A stretch of 64,000 bases of DNA. Origin: Streptomyces aureocirculatus (lineage in GTDB: Bacteria; Actinomycetota; Actinomycetes; Streptomycetales; Streptomycetaceae). Both the position numbers and the translations under genes were made by a program. Where the stretch lies: positions 31,239-95,238 of the forward strand of contig NZ_JOAP01000036.1 in the NCBI RefSeq assembly GCF_000720475.1, given 5' to 3'. The notes beneath the pieces were generated by a model. The model was not told the origin of the DNA, made no database searches, and worked only from the letters and a program-made list of their open reading frames with translations. Shown piece by piece: positions 38,315-47,420 of this stretch. Position 1 is the first letter of the stretch; each line of letters opens with the position of its first letter.

Positions 38315-40270
38315 TCAGGCACCGTCCTTCCCGGCGCGGGCGGCGGCGATGGCCGTCAGCGCGTCGAGTTGCTCCCGTTGCGGGTACCGCGTCGCGCGAC
38401 AGTACGCGAGGACGTGCTCGACGGCCTCCTCGGTGCCGATCGCCGTCAGGCCCCGCAGCCCGGCGGCGTAGGTCGGGCCGTACACCCCGTCGTCGACGAC
38501 GAGGGCCCGCAGGGGTGCCACGGCCTCCGGGGAGCGGCGTTCGCTCAGTTTCTCGGCGGCGTACACCTGGGACGCGTACGTCACCGGGGTCGTGGCCAGG
38601 CGGCCCAGGGCGGCGGTCGCCTCGGGCTCGGGGCGGTCGGCGAGCGCACCGACGAGGTATTCGGCGAGATCCGGCGGCACCCGGTCCGTCAGCGCCGTCA
38701 GGGCGGGCAGCGCGGGGGCGCCCATCCGGTCGAGGGCGTACAGGGCGGTCAGCGCGACGCCGTCGTCCGTGCCGTCGTCCGTGGCGGATGCGACGAGCGC
38801 CCCGAGCGCGTCGGCCGCCTCGGGCACCGGGAACGAGCCCAGGGCCCGCACGGCCCGCTCCCGTACCGTCTCGTGCGGCGAGCGCGCGCAGGCGAGCACG
38901 ACCGGCAGTGTGTCGGGCGCGCCGATCAGGCCGAGGGCGCGTACGGCGCGGGCGCGCAGCGCGCCGGGCTGCTCCTCGTCGGCGGCCAGAACCCCGAGGG
39001 GCGCGGCGGCCCGCGTGTGCCGCAGGGCGCCGAGCGCGTCGGCGGCGCCGGTGCGCACCGCCACGGGGGCGTCGTCGTCCGCGAGGGCCGCCAGGAGCGC
39101 GGCGGCGGCACCGGTGTGGCCCGCGAGGCCCAACGCCAGTGCGGCGCCCCGGCGTTGTGCGGTACCGCGCGAGCGGTCGGTGAGCAGGTTCAGGAAATCC
39201 TGGACAGGAGGTTCGGGGAGGGCGGCCAGGACGTCCGCCACCGTCTCGGTGAGAGGAGGGTCGTCCAGAGCCGCCAGGAGGTCCCCGGTCGCCGCCGCCC
39301 CCGCGCGGGCGCCGAGCGCGCGGGCCACCGCACGGCGCACGGCCGGGAGGGGCGACGTACGCAGTTGGGTGGTGAGCAGAGCGATGTCCCCGTGTAGGTG
39401 GGGGCTGGTGAAGCGGCCCGGGTGGTCCGCCATGCAGGCGCAGGCGGCGACGACGGCGTGCGGCGGGTACTCGTGGCGGCGCGATGTCCCCGTGGGGGGC
39501 TTCAGGGCTTCGGACAGGAGGTAGCGGCCCTCGTCGGTCCTGGAGAGCAGGTCGGCGGCGAGGCGTGCCGTGCCGGGGTCCGGGTCGCTCCAGGCGCCGC
39601 GCAGGAACTCTTCGGGGTGCGGCGTCTGGACGGGTGGCGGCCAGGGCGACGCGTGCAGGGCTTCGACGGCGGCGCGGCGCACGGCGGCGCGGTCGGAGCC
39701 CGCCAGGTCCAGCAGGGCGGCTCCCGCGCGCCGGTCACCGATCGCGGCGAGCGCCCGCACCACAGGCAGCGGGTTGGTCGGACGGAACTGCCAGAGCGAG
39801 GCGAGGAGCGCGGGGACGGTGTCCGGTGACCGCAGATCGGCGAGGACGTCGACGATCTGCTTCGCTCTGTAGAGGTCCGCCTGCAAGGCCTCCAGGACGT
39901 CGATGAGCCCGGCGACGACCTCCGGGCCGCCGATGCTGGTCAGGGCCCGGTACAGCTCCCGGTCGAGGTGGGGGCCGTCGACCGGCTTGCCCAGGTTCAG
40001 GAGTTCGAGGAGTACGGGCACCGCGCGGCGGTCACGCAGTTTCCCCAGGGCGATGACGGCCGACCTGCGCACGCCCCGGTACCGGTCGCCCTCCCGTCCG
40101 CAGCAGCCGATGAGCGTGTCCACCGCCTCGGGCACCGCGCAGCCGCCCAGCAACTCCACGGCCTGTACGGCACGGCGGTCGTCGTCGGCCCGTGCCACCC
40201 GGCACAGGCCCGCCACATCGCCGTCCATCCGCATGTCCACCAACTCGCCCAGCGGCGCGAACTCAGCCAT
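38315..40270 (-). CDS. HEAT-repeat protein, copy B
   Basis: A 651-residue HEAT-repeat solenoid paralogous to copy A, with the N-terminal block MRMDGDVAGLCRVARADDD equivalent to MRMAGDVAGLCRATRSEN in copy A. The repeats run to the C-terminus (for example AVRRAVARALGARAGAAATG). Its start overlaps the preceding DUF7019-like gene by 8 bases and its stop lies 6 bases before the next gene, so the whole set is one transcript. Confidence 0.8.
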   Translation of the reverse strand: MAEFAPLGELVDMRMDGDVAGLCRVARADDDRRAVQAVELLGGCAVPEAVDTLIGCCGREGDRYRGVRRSAVIALGKLRDRRAVPVLLELLNLGKPVDGPHLDRELYRALTSIGGPEVVAGLIDVLEALQADLYRAKQIVDVLADLRSPDTVPALLASLWQFRPTNPLPVVRALAAIGDRRAGAALLDLAGSDRAAVRRAAVEALHASPWPPPVQTPHPEEFLRGAWSDPDPGTARLAADLLSRTDEGRYLLSEALKPPTGTSRRHEYPPHAVVAACACMADHPGRFTSPHLHGDIALLTTQLRTSPLPAVRRAVARALGARAGAAATGDLLAALDDPPLTETVADVLAALPEPPVQDFLNLLTDRSRGTAQRRGAALALGLAGHTGAAAALLAALADDDAPVAVRTGAADALGALRHTRAAAPLGVLAADEEQPGALRARAVRALGLIGAPDTLPVVLACARSPHETVRERAVRALGSFPVPEAADALGALVASATDDGTDDGVALTALYALDRMGAPALPALTALTDRVPPDLAEYLVGALADRPEPEATAALGRLATTPVTYASQVYAAEKLSERRSPEAVAPLRALVVDDGVYGPTYAAGLRGLTAIGTEEAVEHVLAYCRATRYPQREQLDALTAIAAARAGKDGA

Positions 40271-40898
40271 GTTCCTCCGCCATCGCCACGTAGAGCGGCG
40301 TGCCGACGACGATGGCCAACTCCCGTCCGTCGTCCATCGTGACGGAGCCGTGCGTCAGCCGACGCGCGAGGAACTCGCAGGACACCGGCGGCACCTCCAG
40401 CGCCTCGGAGAATTCCAGGACCTCGTGGAGCACGCCTCCCCGGCTCGGGCGTTCCGCTCGTCGGTCGGCGTCGTCCCGGAGGAGCTGGAACATCGAGGGC
40501 AACGCGGAGTGGCCGATCCGGTGCATGTCCGGTGCGGGCTCGTAGCCGATCAGGTGGTGGGCGGAGCCGATCAGCGCGACGAGCGTGTCGCCGTCGCTGC
40601 CCGTCATGAACGTCGGGCTCACCATGGCGCCGTACCCCGCGATGCGCAGCGCCAGGTCGCCCCGGAACCAGGCGGTGGGTTCCGTCATCCAACTGACGTC
40701 GGACTCCCGCTCCAGGTAGGACTCGACGATGTCAAGCCTGTCGTACGTGCTCGCTTCGGTACGGGGTGACTGTACGGCCAGGCTGAGGACCTTGAGGTCG
40801 ACCTTGGCCTCGACCGCGAGGCGCTTGAGCAGTTTCGGCGGGATCTGCTCGTACAGCATGTCCACCTTGGCGGTGGAGAGGTAGAGGTAGTACCTCAT
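40263..40898 (-). CDS. SAVMC3_10250/DUF7019-like protein, copy B
   Basis: A 211-residue paralogue of the protein at 37628-38308, starting MRYYLYLSTAKVDMLYEQIP. Nucleotide identity is very high over the first 200 bases and falls after the SAHHL(I/V)GYE block, where the copies differ in length. This indicates a recent duplication or gene conversion of the 5' part. It lies 7 bases after the DUF397 gene stop. Confidence 0.72.
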   Translation of the reverse strand: MRYYLYLSTAKVDMLYEQIPPKLLKRLAVEAKVDLKVLSLAVQSPRTEASTYDRLDIVESYLERESDVSWMTEPTAWFRGDLALRIAGYGAMVSPTFMTGSDGDTLVALIGSAHHLIGYEPAPDMHRIGHSALPSMFQLLRDDADRRAERPSRGGVLHEVLEFSEALEVPPVSCEFLARRLTHGSVTMDDGRELAIVVGTPLYVAMAEEHG

Positions 40899-40905
40899 GT
40901 GCCGG

Positions 40906-41091
40906 TCAGGCGTGCCGGTTCGCCAGGAAAGCTGCCCAGGCGGCGCGCGTGACGGTGAGGTAGGGGGCCTCCGGGGTTTTGGAGTCCCGGATGTGGACGG
41001 CAGTGGGTGCTTCGGCTATCTCCAAGCAGACTTGCCCTTCCTCGTCGCTGTAGCTGGACTTGAACCACTCAAGCGCGGTGTTGTTCCTCAT
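40906..41091 (-). CDS. DUF397 protein
   Basis: A 61-residue DUF397 protein with the usual WFKSSYSDEEGQVCLEIAE start, VHIRDSKTPEAPYLTVTRAAW and a short end. DUF397 genes nearly always follow an XRE regulator with a DUF5753 domain, as here, and the start overlaps the regulator stop (ATGA). In Streptomyces such pairs (WhiJ-like loci) affect development; DUF397 proteins are thought to act as the regulator's partner. Confidence 0.93.
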   Translation of the reverse strand: MRNNTALEWFKSSYSDEEGQVCLEIAEAPTAVHIRDSKTPEAPYLTVTRAAWAAFLANRHA

Positions 41092-41912
41092 CGCTCTCCT
41101 AGCAACTGGTCCAACAGGCCCTTGCTTTCCTCGGAGTTGAGGGCCTCGGACCGCAGCATCCCATACTTGCAGGCCAGGTTCGCCACCCCGTCCGGATCGG
41201 CGATCAGGTGGCTTCCGCGATGGGTTTCGCTGTAGGCAAGCCGCTGGTGATCGGGTGTCTCCAGCACGATCAGCGGGCTCGTGACTGAGGGGCCGGAGGG
41301 GTGGCGCAAGGGCATGATCTGCAAGCAGAGGCCTGGTAGGTCGGCATACTCGCGCAGGTGGCGCAGTTGCTCGATGTGCACAGTGTCCCCACCCATACGG
41401 CTGAGCAGTGCCGCCTCCCGGATCACGAAGCTGACAGCGGGCGGCTCCTTGCGGTGCAAGATGTCCCGCCGCTCGATCCGCTGGGTGACGAGTTCCTCGA
41501 TCCTTTCTTCGGTGAACGCCGGGATGCGGCCACGGAAGAGCGCCCGTGCGTAGGCCTCCGTCTGGAGGAGTCCGGGCACCAGCATGGTCTCGTACCAGTC
41601 GATCACGATGGCTTCCCGCTCCTGATCCAGGTACTCCTCGCTGAACCGAGGGATCAGGTCGACCTCCGGCATGTTCTCCACGGCTGTCTCGAACGTGCCC
41701 TTTGTGCCCAGGAGTTCGTCCAACTGCACCGCCAAGTCCATCTTCAGGGTGCGCCGCCCCTGCTCGATGGACGCGATCTGCTCCTCGCCGATGACGAACC
41801 GCTCGGCCAGGGATCTCTGGGTGAACCCGGCCGCCTCCCGGTGAAGCGCGAGCAACGCCCCCACAAGCTTCCTCGCCGATGCATTCTTACGTGACCGTCG
41901 TGAGCCGCTCAT
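41088..41912 (-). CDS. XRE-family (WhiJ-type, Scr1/DUF5753) transcriptional regulator
   Basis: A 274-residue protein with an N-terminal XRE helix-turn-helix (residues about 13-65, AAGFTQRSLAERFVIGEEQI) and the DUF5753 ligand-like domain (ETMLVPGLLQTEAYARALF, RIERRDILHR, LRHLREYADLPGLCLQIMPL). It heads a six-gene operon. The ATG at 41912 is chosen; the frame continues upstream to 41969 but through the operator. A long palindrome at 41953-41985 lies between it and the divergent ATPase gene. Confidence 0.9.
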   Translation of the reverse strand: MSGSRRSRKNASARKLVGALLALHREAAGFTQRSLAERFVIGEEQIASIEQGRRTLKMDLAVQLDELLGTKGTFETAVENMPEVDLIPRFSEEYLDQEREAIVIDWYETMLVPGLLQTEAYARALFRGRIPAFTEERIEELVTQRIERRDILHRKEPPAVSFVIREAALLSRMGGDTVHIEQLRHLREYADLPGLCLQIMPLRHPSGPSVTSPLIVLETPDHQRLAYSETHRGSHLIADPDGVANLACKYGMLRSEALNSEESKGLLDQLLGER

Positions 41913-41952
41913 GCGGGTACAACTCCCCACCGGAACCCGTCCATCCACCGAT

Positions 41953-41985
41953 GTGAACCCGTACAACAAAGCTGTACGGCTTCAC
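41953..41985. promoter_or_regulatory. 33-base inverted repeat between the WhiJ-type gene and the ATPase gene
   Basis: Arms GTGAACCCGTACA and TGTACGGCTTCAC match at 12 of 13 positions around a 7-base spacer. It lies 41 bases upstream of the regulator start and is the likely binding site of that regulator. Confidence 0.7.
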
Positions 41986-42025
41986 GCACTGCATCATGAT
42001 GGCAACGCCCCGTGACTCTCGTCGC

Positions 42026-42478
42026 GTGAATGATGAAACTTCCCCCACGCCCCCGGCGCCTCTGTTCTCCCGTTTCTACCCGCGTGTGCGCCGCTCCGTC
42101 CCCGACGCCCGGGCCTTCGCGAGCCTCGCCCTGGCCACCTGGGGGGTCCAGGGCCCCGCCGCCGACGCGGTCATCCTCTGTGTCAGCGAGCTGACGACGA
42201 ACGCCCTCCTGCACGGAGTCCCCCCGGGGCGCGGCTACTTGCTGCGGATCGGCAGGGCCGGGACCGCAGTACGCGTGGAGGTGCACGACAGCGGAGACGG
42301 CCGGCCCCGGCTCGCCAAGGGGGGAGTGGGCGAGTCGGGGCGCGGCCTGCTACTGGTGTCGGCGCTCGCCGACAAGTGGGGCGTCGAGCCACGCGACCCG
42401 GGCAAGGTCGTGTGGGCCGAGTTCACCCACGTCAGTGGAGCAACTCCACCTCCGCGAGGGTGGCCCGACCGCCGGTGA
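42026..42478 (+). CDS. Anti-sigma-factor-like ATP-binding protein (HATPase_c) divergent from the WhiJ-type regulator
   Basis: A GHKL ATPase domain of about 150 residues with ILCVSELTTNALLHG (N box), VRVEVHDSGDGRPRL (G1) and SGRGLLLVSALADKWGV (G2). Regulator, DUF397 and such an ATPase together form the classic WhiJ/AbaA-like trio of Streptomyces. The start is uncertain: GTG 42026 or ATG 41996/41999, none with a strong ribosome site. Its last 47 bases overlap the 3' end of the convergent GH92 gene. Confidence 0.82.
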   Translation: MNDETSPTPPAPLFSRFYPRVRRSVPDARAFASLALATWGVQGPAADAVILCVSELTTNALLHGVPPGRGYLLRIGRAGTAVRVEVHDSGDGRPRLAKGGVGESGRGLLLVSALADKWGVEPRDPGKVVWAEFTHVSGATPPPRGWPDRR

Positions 42479-45400
42479 ACACCAGGCGGTACTTCTTGTA
42501 GGAGCCGGGCTTGCCCACGGTGAAGGGGCGGGTCTGCTTGTCCCAGGCGAAGGACTGGCCGGACCGCTTGTCGACGGTGGACCACTTCTCGCCGTCACGG
42601 GAGCCCTGAAGGACCCACCCGCGCGGCGCGGACGCCTTGTCGGCCGAGGTGAGCGTGTACTGCACGGCCTTGGTGCGGGCCTGCACAGGCAGGACGACGG
42701 ACGCGGCGTTCGCGCTGGTCGCGGAGGAGTCGTCGAAGAGTTCGCCCTCCACCCGGAGGGCGTCCTTGCGCGGCGAGGGAACCTTGTCGTCGTCCGTCAC
42801 GGACACCGGCTGGGCACCCTTGCCGGTCGCCCAGGCGGACGGCTTCGGCCCCATGTCGAATTCGAGGACCCCGCCCTTGGCGATGGCACTGTGCGGCAGG
42901 GCAGTCGAGTTCCACCGCTTCCCATTGACCTTAAGACCCTGCACGTACACGTTCTTCGCGCTGTTCTTGGGAGCCTTGACGACCAGGTCCCGGCCGTTGT
43001 CGAGGTGCACGGTCATCTTCTTGAACTGCGGCGACCCGATCGCGTACTCACCACTGCCCATGACCAGCGGGTAGAACCCGAGGGAGGAGAACAGATACCA
43101 GGCGGACTGCTCGCCGTTGTCCTCGTCGCCGTGGTAGCCCTGCCCGATCTCGCTGCCGGTGTAGAGGCGGGCGAGGACCTCGCGGACCTTCTCCTGCGTC
43201 TTGAAGGGCTGCCCGGCCGCGTCGTACATGTACGCGGCGTGGTGCGCGACCTGGTTGGAGTGCCCGTACATGCCCATCCGTACGTCACGGGCCTCCGTCA
43301 TCTCGTGGATGACGCCGTTGTACGAACCGGCGAACTCGGGTGACGCGGTCTCCGGCGTCGCGAAGTACGTGTCGAGCTTCTTCGCGAGGCCGCCCCGGCC
43401 CCCGTACAGATTGGCGAGACCGCGTGAGTCCTGCGGCGCGGTGAAGGCGTAGCCCCACGCGTTGGTCTCGGTGTAGTCGTGGCCCCAGATACGCGGGTCG
43501 AACTTCTCCGAGGGGACGCGCCAGTCGCCCTTCTTGTTCTTGCCCTGGAAGAACCCGGCCTTGGAGTCGAAGAGCTTGACGTAGTCACGGGCGCGGTTCA
43601 GGAAGTAGGAGGCCTCTTCCTTGTAGCGCTTCTTGCCCGTCTTCTTGTAGAGGGCCTCGCCCATCTTCGCTATGCCGTAGTCGTTGAGGTACCCCTCAAG
43701 CGCCCACGACAGGCCCTCGTGCGTCTCGGACGGGGTGTAGCCGAGGAACGGCGACGTGCTCATGCCCTTGCGGCCGTAACCCGACTTGTCGGGGGCGACC
43801 GTCGCGTTCTTCACCGCCGCGTCGTACGCCGCCTTCGCGTCGAAGCCCTTGACGCCCTTCACGTAGGCGTCGGCGAACGCCACGTCGGAGGACGTGCCGG
43901 TCATCAGGTCCGCGTAGCCGGGCGAGGACCAGCGCGACGTCCAGCCGCCGTCCTTGTAGTGCTGCACGAAGCCGTCCACCAGCTCACCCGCCTTCTTCGG
44001 GGTGAGCAGGGAGTACGCGGGCCAGGTGGTGCGGTAGGTGTCCCAGAAGCCGTTGTTGACGTACGGCTTGCCTTCGACGATCTTCGCGCCGGTGTGGGTC
44101 GGCGTGTCGGGGCCGGTCTGCGCCGAGAACGGGGACGCGTACTTGTGCTTCGAGCCGACCTTCTCGAAGCCCGAGTTGGGGTAGAGGTAGAGGCGGTACA
44201 GGCTGGAGTACAGGGACGTCTTCTGCCCCTCGCTCGCGCCCTCCACCTCCACCCGGCCGAGGATGTCGTCCCACTTGTCCTGCGCCCGCTCCTTGACCCG
44301 GTTGAAGGAGGTGCCGGAAGGTATCTCCTCGTCCAGGTTGGCCTTCGCCTGGTCGACGCTGATCAGCGAGGTCGCCAGGCGCAGCGAGACACTGCGGTCC
44401 TTGCCGGGCGAGAAGCGCAGATAGCCGGTGGCGTCGGTGGTGCCGCCGCCCTTCAGCTTGCCGCCGTCCGTGACCGGGCGGTCGAAGGTCCCGTACACGA
44501 ACATGCGCGTCGCGCCCGTGGACAGGCCCGACTTGACGTCGGAGTACCCGGTCACGACCCCCTTCTCCTTGTCGAGGGTCAGACCGACGTCGTGCTTGGT
44601 GTTGCCCGTGACCTCGATGTTGTCGAAGATCATGTTCGCGTCGTCACCGGGATAGGTGAACTTGAACATCGCCGCGTGGTCGGTCGGCGTCATCTCGGCC
44701 TTCAGGCCGTTCTCGAACGTCACGCCGTAGTAGTGCGGTTTCGCCGTCTCCTTCTCGTGCCGGAACGGCAGCGCCCGCTTGGCGCGGTCCGCGTCCGGGG
44801 CGCCCTTCGCCGCCGACGGCATCACCTGGAAGGTCTGCCGGTCGCCCATCCACGGGCTCGGCTCATGGCTCGCGCTGAACGCCTGCACGGTGGGCAGATT
44901 GTCGTCATTGTTGCCGCGGTGGTAGTCGTACAGCCAGCTCACGGAGCCCGCGTTGGTCACCGGCGTCCAGAAGTTGAAGCCGTGCGGGACGGCCGTCGCC
45001 GGGAAGGTGTTGCCGCGTGAGAAGCCGCCGCTGGAGTTCGTGCCGCGCGTGGTCGAGGCGTAGTCGGAGGGGCGCGCCTTCGGCTTCGCGGGTGGGGTCT
45101 CCTTCAGCGACACGTCGTCCAGCCAGCCCCGGAACTTCGCGGGCCCCTTGGGGGAGTCGTAACCGACGAGAATGCGGTCCACCGTCTTCCCCGCGGCGAC
45201 CTCCCCGATACGCCCGACGACGTCGTTCCACTGGTTGACGTACAGGACCTTCGCGTCGCCCTGCCCGCGCGGAGTCAGCGGGAAGCCGTGCTGGTCGGTG
45301 GCCTTGAGGTCACTCAGATAGGTGCCGTCCGTGAAGGCCAGGTCGACCGCGACGTTCGTGGCGTCGTAGTCGAGGTCGCCGTCCGCCATGGACGGGAACA

Positions 45401-46322
45401 CGCGGTACGACAGCGCCGTGTCCCGCCGCACGTCCACGTTCACGTCGAAGACCTTGTTGTACGAGAACCCGCGCTTCTCGGCCGTGTGCGTGCCCGCGTA
45501 CCGCAGCGCCTGCCTGCCGGAGAACCCGGCGCGCGCCTTGGCGGTCGGGGACCCGGCGGGGCCGCGGTCGATCAGGCTGAGCATGTCGTCCGGCGGGGCC
45601 GGGGTGTCGCTGCCGCCGACGGAGAGCTGCACGTCGGCGAGTTGCAAGGCGTCACCCGCGCCGTTGTTGGCGGTGATCTCCAGGCGGTAGTGCCGGTACG
45701 CCGTCGCGTTCTCGAACTCGTACTTCTTCGTCGTGAACGGGCTGGCGAACTTCTCGCCCTCGCGGCTGTCGAGGTCCTTCCAGTCCTTGCCGTCACTCGA
45801 CCCCTGGAGCTTGAAGTCCTTCGGGTCACGCTCCGGGTGGTCGTTGGCCGAAGTGAGCGCGTACCGCACCACCTTCGCGGGCGCGTCGAGCTCGAACTCG
45901 ACCCAGCCGGTGGGCTTGAAGGTGAGCCACTTGGTCGACTGCTCGCCGTCGACCAGCTTCTCCTTGGTCTCCCCGGAACCGGCGTTCTCACCGCTGGCCC
46001 GCACGTCCACGACGCGGTCGTTGACGCTGCCCGGAATCCCGGAGCTGAAGCCGCCGTTGACGCCGCCCGCCCTCTTCTTGCCGTCGGGCCCCGTCTCGAC
46101 CGTGTCCAGCCAGTCGGGCTGCGCGTCGTCCCTCTCGAACGAGGAGCTGAACGCCCGCTCCGCCTTCGGAGTCCGCTCCGGCCCGGCCACGGCGACGCCC
46201 TGCGAGGCCGCGAGCACCGCGAGCGCGGTGAGGCCGACGGCGGCCGGGGTATGACGTCCGATCCCGCCCCTGCCGCCGTGCCGAGACGCCCCTCGGCCTC
46301 CGTGTCGAGGTCTGTGTCCCAT
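42432..46322 (-). CDS. Secreted GH92 alpha-1,2-mannosidase with discoidin-like modules
   Basis: A 1296-residue glycosidase with a long twin-Arg-rich signal peptide. An N-terminal discoidin/F5-8C-like module (about 85-240, STKWLTFKPTGWVEFEL) precedes the GH92 region, with the family signature GDEDNGEQSAWYLFSSLGFYPL. A second discoidin-like module lies at the extreme C-terminus (YTLTSADKASAPRGWVLQGS). GH92 enzymes remove alpha-mannose from glycans, including fungal mannans. ATG 46322 follows GGAGGGG; it ends inside the convergent ATPase gene. Confidence 0.92.
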   Translation of the reverse strand: MGHRPRHGGRGASRHGGRGGIGRHTPAAVGLTALAVLAASQGVAVAGPERTPKAERAFSSSFERDDAQPDWLDTVETGPDGKKRAGGVNGGFSSGIPGSVNDRVVDVRASGENAGSGETKEKLVDGEQSTKWLTFKPTGWVEFELDAPAKVVRYALTSANDHPERDPKDFKLQGSSDGKDWKDLDSREGEKFASPFTTKKYEFENATAYRHYRLEITANNGAGDALQLADVQLSVGGSDTPAPPDDMLSLIDRGPAGSPTAKARAGFSGRQALRYAGTHTAEKRGFSYNKVFDVNVDVRRDTALSYRVFPSMADGDLDYDATNVAVDLAFTDGTYLSDLKATDQHGFPLTPRGQGDAKVLYVNQWNDVVGRIGEVAAGKTVDRILVGYDSPKGPAKFRGWLDDVSLKETPPAKPKARPSDYASTTRGTNSSGGFSRGNTFPATAVPHGFNFWTPVTNAGSVSWLYDYHRGNNDDNLPTVQAFSASHEPSPWMGDRQTFQVMPSAAKGAPDADRAKRALPFRHEKETAKPHYYGVTFENGLKAEMTPTDHAAMFKFTYPGDDANMIFDNIEVTGNTKHDVGLTLDKEKGVVTGYSDVKSGLSTGATRMFVYGTFDRPVTDGGKLKGGGTTDATGYLRFSPGKDRSVSLRLATSLISVDQAKANLDEEIPSGTSFNRVKERAQDKWDDILGRVEVEGASEGQKTSLYSSLYRLYLYPNSGFEKVGSKHKYASPFSAQTGPDTPTHTGAKIVEGKPYVNNGFWDTYRTTWPAYSLLTPKKAGELVDGFVQHYKDGGWTSRWSSPGYADLMTGTSSDVAFADAYVKGVKGFDAKAAYDAAVKNATVAPDKSGYGRKGMSTSPFLGYTPSETHEGLSWALEGYLNDYGIAKMGEALYKKTGKKRYKEEASYFLNRARDYVKLFDSKAGFFQGKNKKGDWRVPSEKFDPRIWGHDYTETNAWGYAFTAPQDSRGLANLYGGRGGLAKKLDTYFATPETASPEFAGSYNGVIHEMTEARDVRMGMYGHSNQVAHHAAYMYDAAGQPFKTQEKVREVLARLYTGSEIGQGYHGDEDNGEQSAWYLFSSLGFYPLVMGSGEYAIGSPQFKKMTVHLDNGRDLVVKAPKNSAKNVYVQGLKVNGKRWNSTALPHSAIAKGGVLEFDMGPKPSAWATGKGAQPVSVTDDDKVPSPRKDALRVEGELFDDSSATSANAASVVLPVQARTKAVQYTLTSADKASAPRGWVLQGSRDGEKWSTVDKRSGQSFAWDKQTRPFTVGKPGSYKKYRLVFTGGRATLAEVELLH

Positions 46323-46470
46323 CCCCTGAGTCCCCTCCAAGCACGATCCGGACAACGTTGTCAGTGGTTGCGCCGGGTCCAGTAGGGCGGTAAGTGGGCG
46401 CTGGTGTCAAGGGGGTTGAAGGGAGTGCTTGAGGCGGTTGCGGACGCGGTTCGTCGGGGCCCTGCTCCGC

Positions 46471-46501
46471 TTGCTTGGAGTGCACTCCAAGGCCATAGCG
46501 T
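46471..46501 (+). promoter_or_regulatory. MerR-type promoter with 18-bp palindrome before the SDR gene
   Basis: TTGCTT (46471-46476), a 19-base spacer and TAGCGT (46496-46501) enclose the perfect palindrome CTTGGAGTGCACTCCAAG (46474-46491). A 19-base spacer filled by such a palindrome is the mark of MerR-family activation. No MerR gene lies in the window. Confidence 0.72.
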
Positions 46502-46570
46502 TGAGAGAGCTGAACCGAACACCAAACCGGTCGACGCGTCATCCCGCACGGCCAACGCGAAAGGCGGCAA

Positions 46571-47365
46571 GTGGTAGACAACCAATTCACCACGCATGCA
46601 GAACTTTTCGATCTGAGTGGAAAGCGCGGGCTCGTCACCGGCGGCACCCGAGGCATCGGAATGATGATCGCGCGTGGCCTTCTCCAGGCGGGCGTCCGCG
46701 TGATCATCAGCTCACGCGACGCGGAAGCGTGCGCTCAGGCGCAGGAACAACTGTCCATATTCGGTGAGGTGCGGGCCATACCCGCCGACCTGTCCCGCCA
46801 CGACGAGTGTCGGCGACTGTCCGACCTCGTCACCGCCGAATCGGAGCATCTCGACATCCTCGTCAACAACGCGGGCACCATGTGGGACGAGCCGCTGGCG
46901 ACGTTCCCGGACGCGGCCTGGGACACGGTCGTCGACCTCAACCTGAAGTCGCCGTTCTGGCTGGTCCAGGCGCTGCTGCCCGCACTTCGCAGGGCGGGCA
47001 CCGCCGACGATCCCGCGCGGATCATCAACATCGGCAGCATCGCCGCCATCCACATCCCCCAGCGGCCCAACTACTCGTACTCCAGCAGCAAGGCCGCACT
47101 GCATCAACTCACCAGAGTGCTCGCCAGGGAACTAGGACCGCAGCACGTCACGGTGAACGCCGTGGCGCCGGGACCGTTCCCGTCGACGATGATGGCCGCG
47201 ACCCTCGATGAGTTCGGCCAGGCGATCGCGGCGTCGGCCCCACTGCGCCGGATCGGCCGCGACGACGACATGGCGGGTGTCGCCGTGTTCCTCGCCAGCC
47301 GGGCAGGCGCATACCTGACAGGCGCCGTGATCCCCGTCGACGGCGGCATCGCCACAACCGCGTAG
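46571..47365 (+). CDS. Short-chain dehydrogenase/reductase
   Basis: A 264-residue classical SDR: cofactor motif GGTRGIG (about 24-30), NNAG, the Ser-Tyr-Lys catalytic set with YSYSSSKAA, and the C-terminal VIPVDGGIATTA. It resembles RhlG/FabG-like NADPH ketoreductases. GTG 46571 is used. The upstream MerR-type promoter suggests induction by a small molecule or stress. Substrate unknown. Confidence 0.88.
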   Translation: MVDNQFTTHAELFDLSGKRGLVTGGTRGIGMMIARGLLQAGVRVIISSRDAEACAQAQEQLSIFGEVRAIPADLSRHDECRRLSDLVTAESEHLDILVNNAGTMWDEPLATFPDAAWDTVVDLNLKSPFWLVQALLPALRRAGTADDPARIINIGSIAAIHIPQRPNYSYSSSKAALHQLTRVLARELGPQHVTVNAVAPGPFPSTMMAATLDEFGQAIAASAPLRRIGRDDDMAGVAVFLASRAGAYLTGAVIPVDGGIATTA

Positions 47366-47420
47366 GCCGCCCAGGGGTCGACCTGGCTCTGCACAACGTT
47401 CCCGAAGACACCCCACAAGC

